From NCBI GenBank assembly GCA_002407045.1, contig DHKB01000061.1:22569-82034 (forward strand): a DNA stretch of 59,466 nucleotides, written 5' to 3'. Below, piece after piece: positions 59,377 through 59,466 of this stretch. A program made the translations under genes and the position numbers. The notes under the pieces were generated by a model. That model had not been told where the DNA came from, did not search any database, and saw nothing but the letters and a program-made list of their open reading frames with translations. The stretch comes from Candidatus Bruticola papionis. Lineage in GTDB: Bacteria; Vulcanimicrobiota; Xenobia; Xenobiales; Xenobiaceae. The stretch's first letter is position 1; each line of letters begins with the position of its first letter.

Positions 59377-59466
59377 CTATTCTAAAACTTCATCTAAATC
59401 TCGGGCAAAAAGTTCGACAGTAGTGCCCACTACATATAAACTATCGGCACAAACTTTATCGAGCGT
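59377..59466 (-). CDS. C-terminal end of a truncated gene
   Basis: An open frame enters from the right edge on the - strand and ends with TAG at 59377-59379. The 29 visible residues include ADSLYVVGTTVELFARDLDE and end EVLE. This is too little to name a family; it is helical in character. The 5' part lies outside the window. Confidence 0.5.
   Translation of the reverse strand, partial: TLDKVCADSLYVVGTTVELFARDLDEVLE

Noticed and set aside
1..59466. tRNA, rRNA genes and CRISPR arrays
   Set aside because: No cloverleaf-like segments, ribosomal RNA landmarks or regularly spaced direct repeats were seen on reading both strands, though a short tRNA could be missed by eye.

Overview
The window reads as a chromosomal piece of an uncultured diderm bacterium of moderate, AT-leaning base composition. 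A family-9 (LPS heptosyltransferase-type) glycosyltransferase, lipoproteins and pseudopilins point to an outer membrane. A DUF2760/Hsp70 pair, a stand-alone FlhA/SctV-type cytosolic domain and several orphan proteins point to a deep-branching lineage rather than a well-studied one. Acetate kinase, a POT-like transporter and a CHAP hydrolase would suit an anaerobic, possibly gut-associated, life. I cannot assign a phylum from sequence alone; Eremiobacterota/Xenobia-like lineages are one guess.

Layout. 1-8.6 kb (+ strand): the tail of a truncated gene, a long leader with a clear promoter before a small zinc-ribbon gene, a Sua5-type tRNA t6A enzyme, DUF2760 plus a short Hsp70, then a DegT aminotransferase and a heparinase-II/III-like polysaccharide lyase. 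8.7-13.7 kb (- strand): accessory block of a CHAP hydrolase without signal peptide, two tandem zinc-ribbon paralogues and a helical Ala/Gly-rich orphan. 13.9-24.6 kb: housekeeping (nucleoside kinase, DEAD-box helicase, a secreted protein with two pseudopilin-head-like repeats, rpoD, dnaG, a PH-like membrane protein, rluB, yjbQ). 24.7-29.7 kb: Fic protein, mutL, polysaccharide deacetylase, small zinc-ribbon protein. 29.7-34.7 kb (- strand): a compact pilus or type II secretion-like operon (orphan, PilX-like, GspJ-like, a pseudopilin with a beta-propeller-like body, PilC/GspF, and a pseudo-receiver protein), divergent from a 735-residue receiver-SARP-like regulator. 37.1-41.8 kb (-): POT-like transporter and a 1006-residue HTH/coiled-coil protein. 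42.0-45.5 kb (+): lipoprotein, soluble FlhA-C-like protein and MFS protein in one operon. 45.5-59.5 kb: ackA, glycosyltransferase, a 326-bp element with 27-bp terminal inverted repeats, nadK divergent from a nicotinamidase-like gene, an M13 peptidase with a Cys-rich linker, trmJ, ddl, a zinc alcohol dehydrogenase, an OLD-family nuclease, mutM and a truncated last gene.

Most convergent gene pairs are separated by clear bidirectional rho-independent terminators. Start codons were often moved downstream from the longest possible reading frame because a good GGAGG-type site lies inside the longer version. No tRNA, rRNA, CRISPR array or phage module was seen.

The leads most worth following are the soluble FlhA-C-like protein (a type III export fold without its membrane half), the pseudopilin operon with its beta-propeller-like member, the MITE-like element at 48.3-48.6 kb, the structured leader at 0.7-0.9 kb, and the signal-peptide-less CHAP and Ala/Gly-rich proteins, which could be exported by an unusual route.
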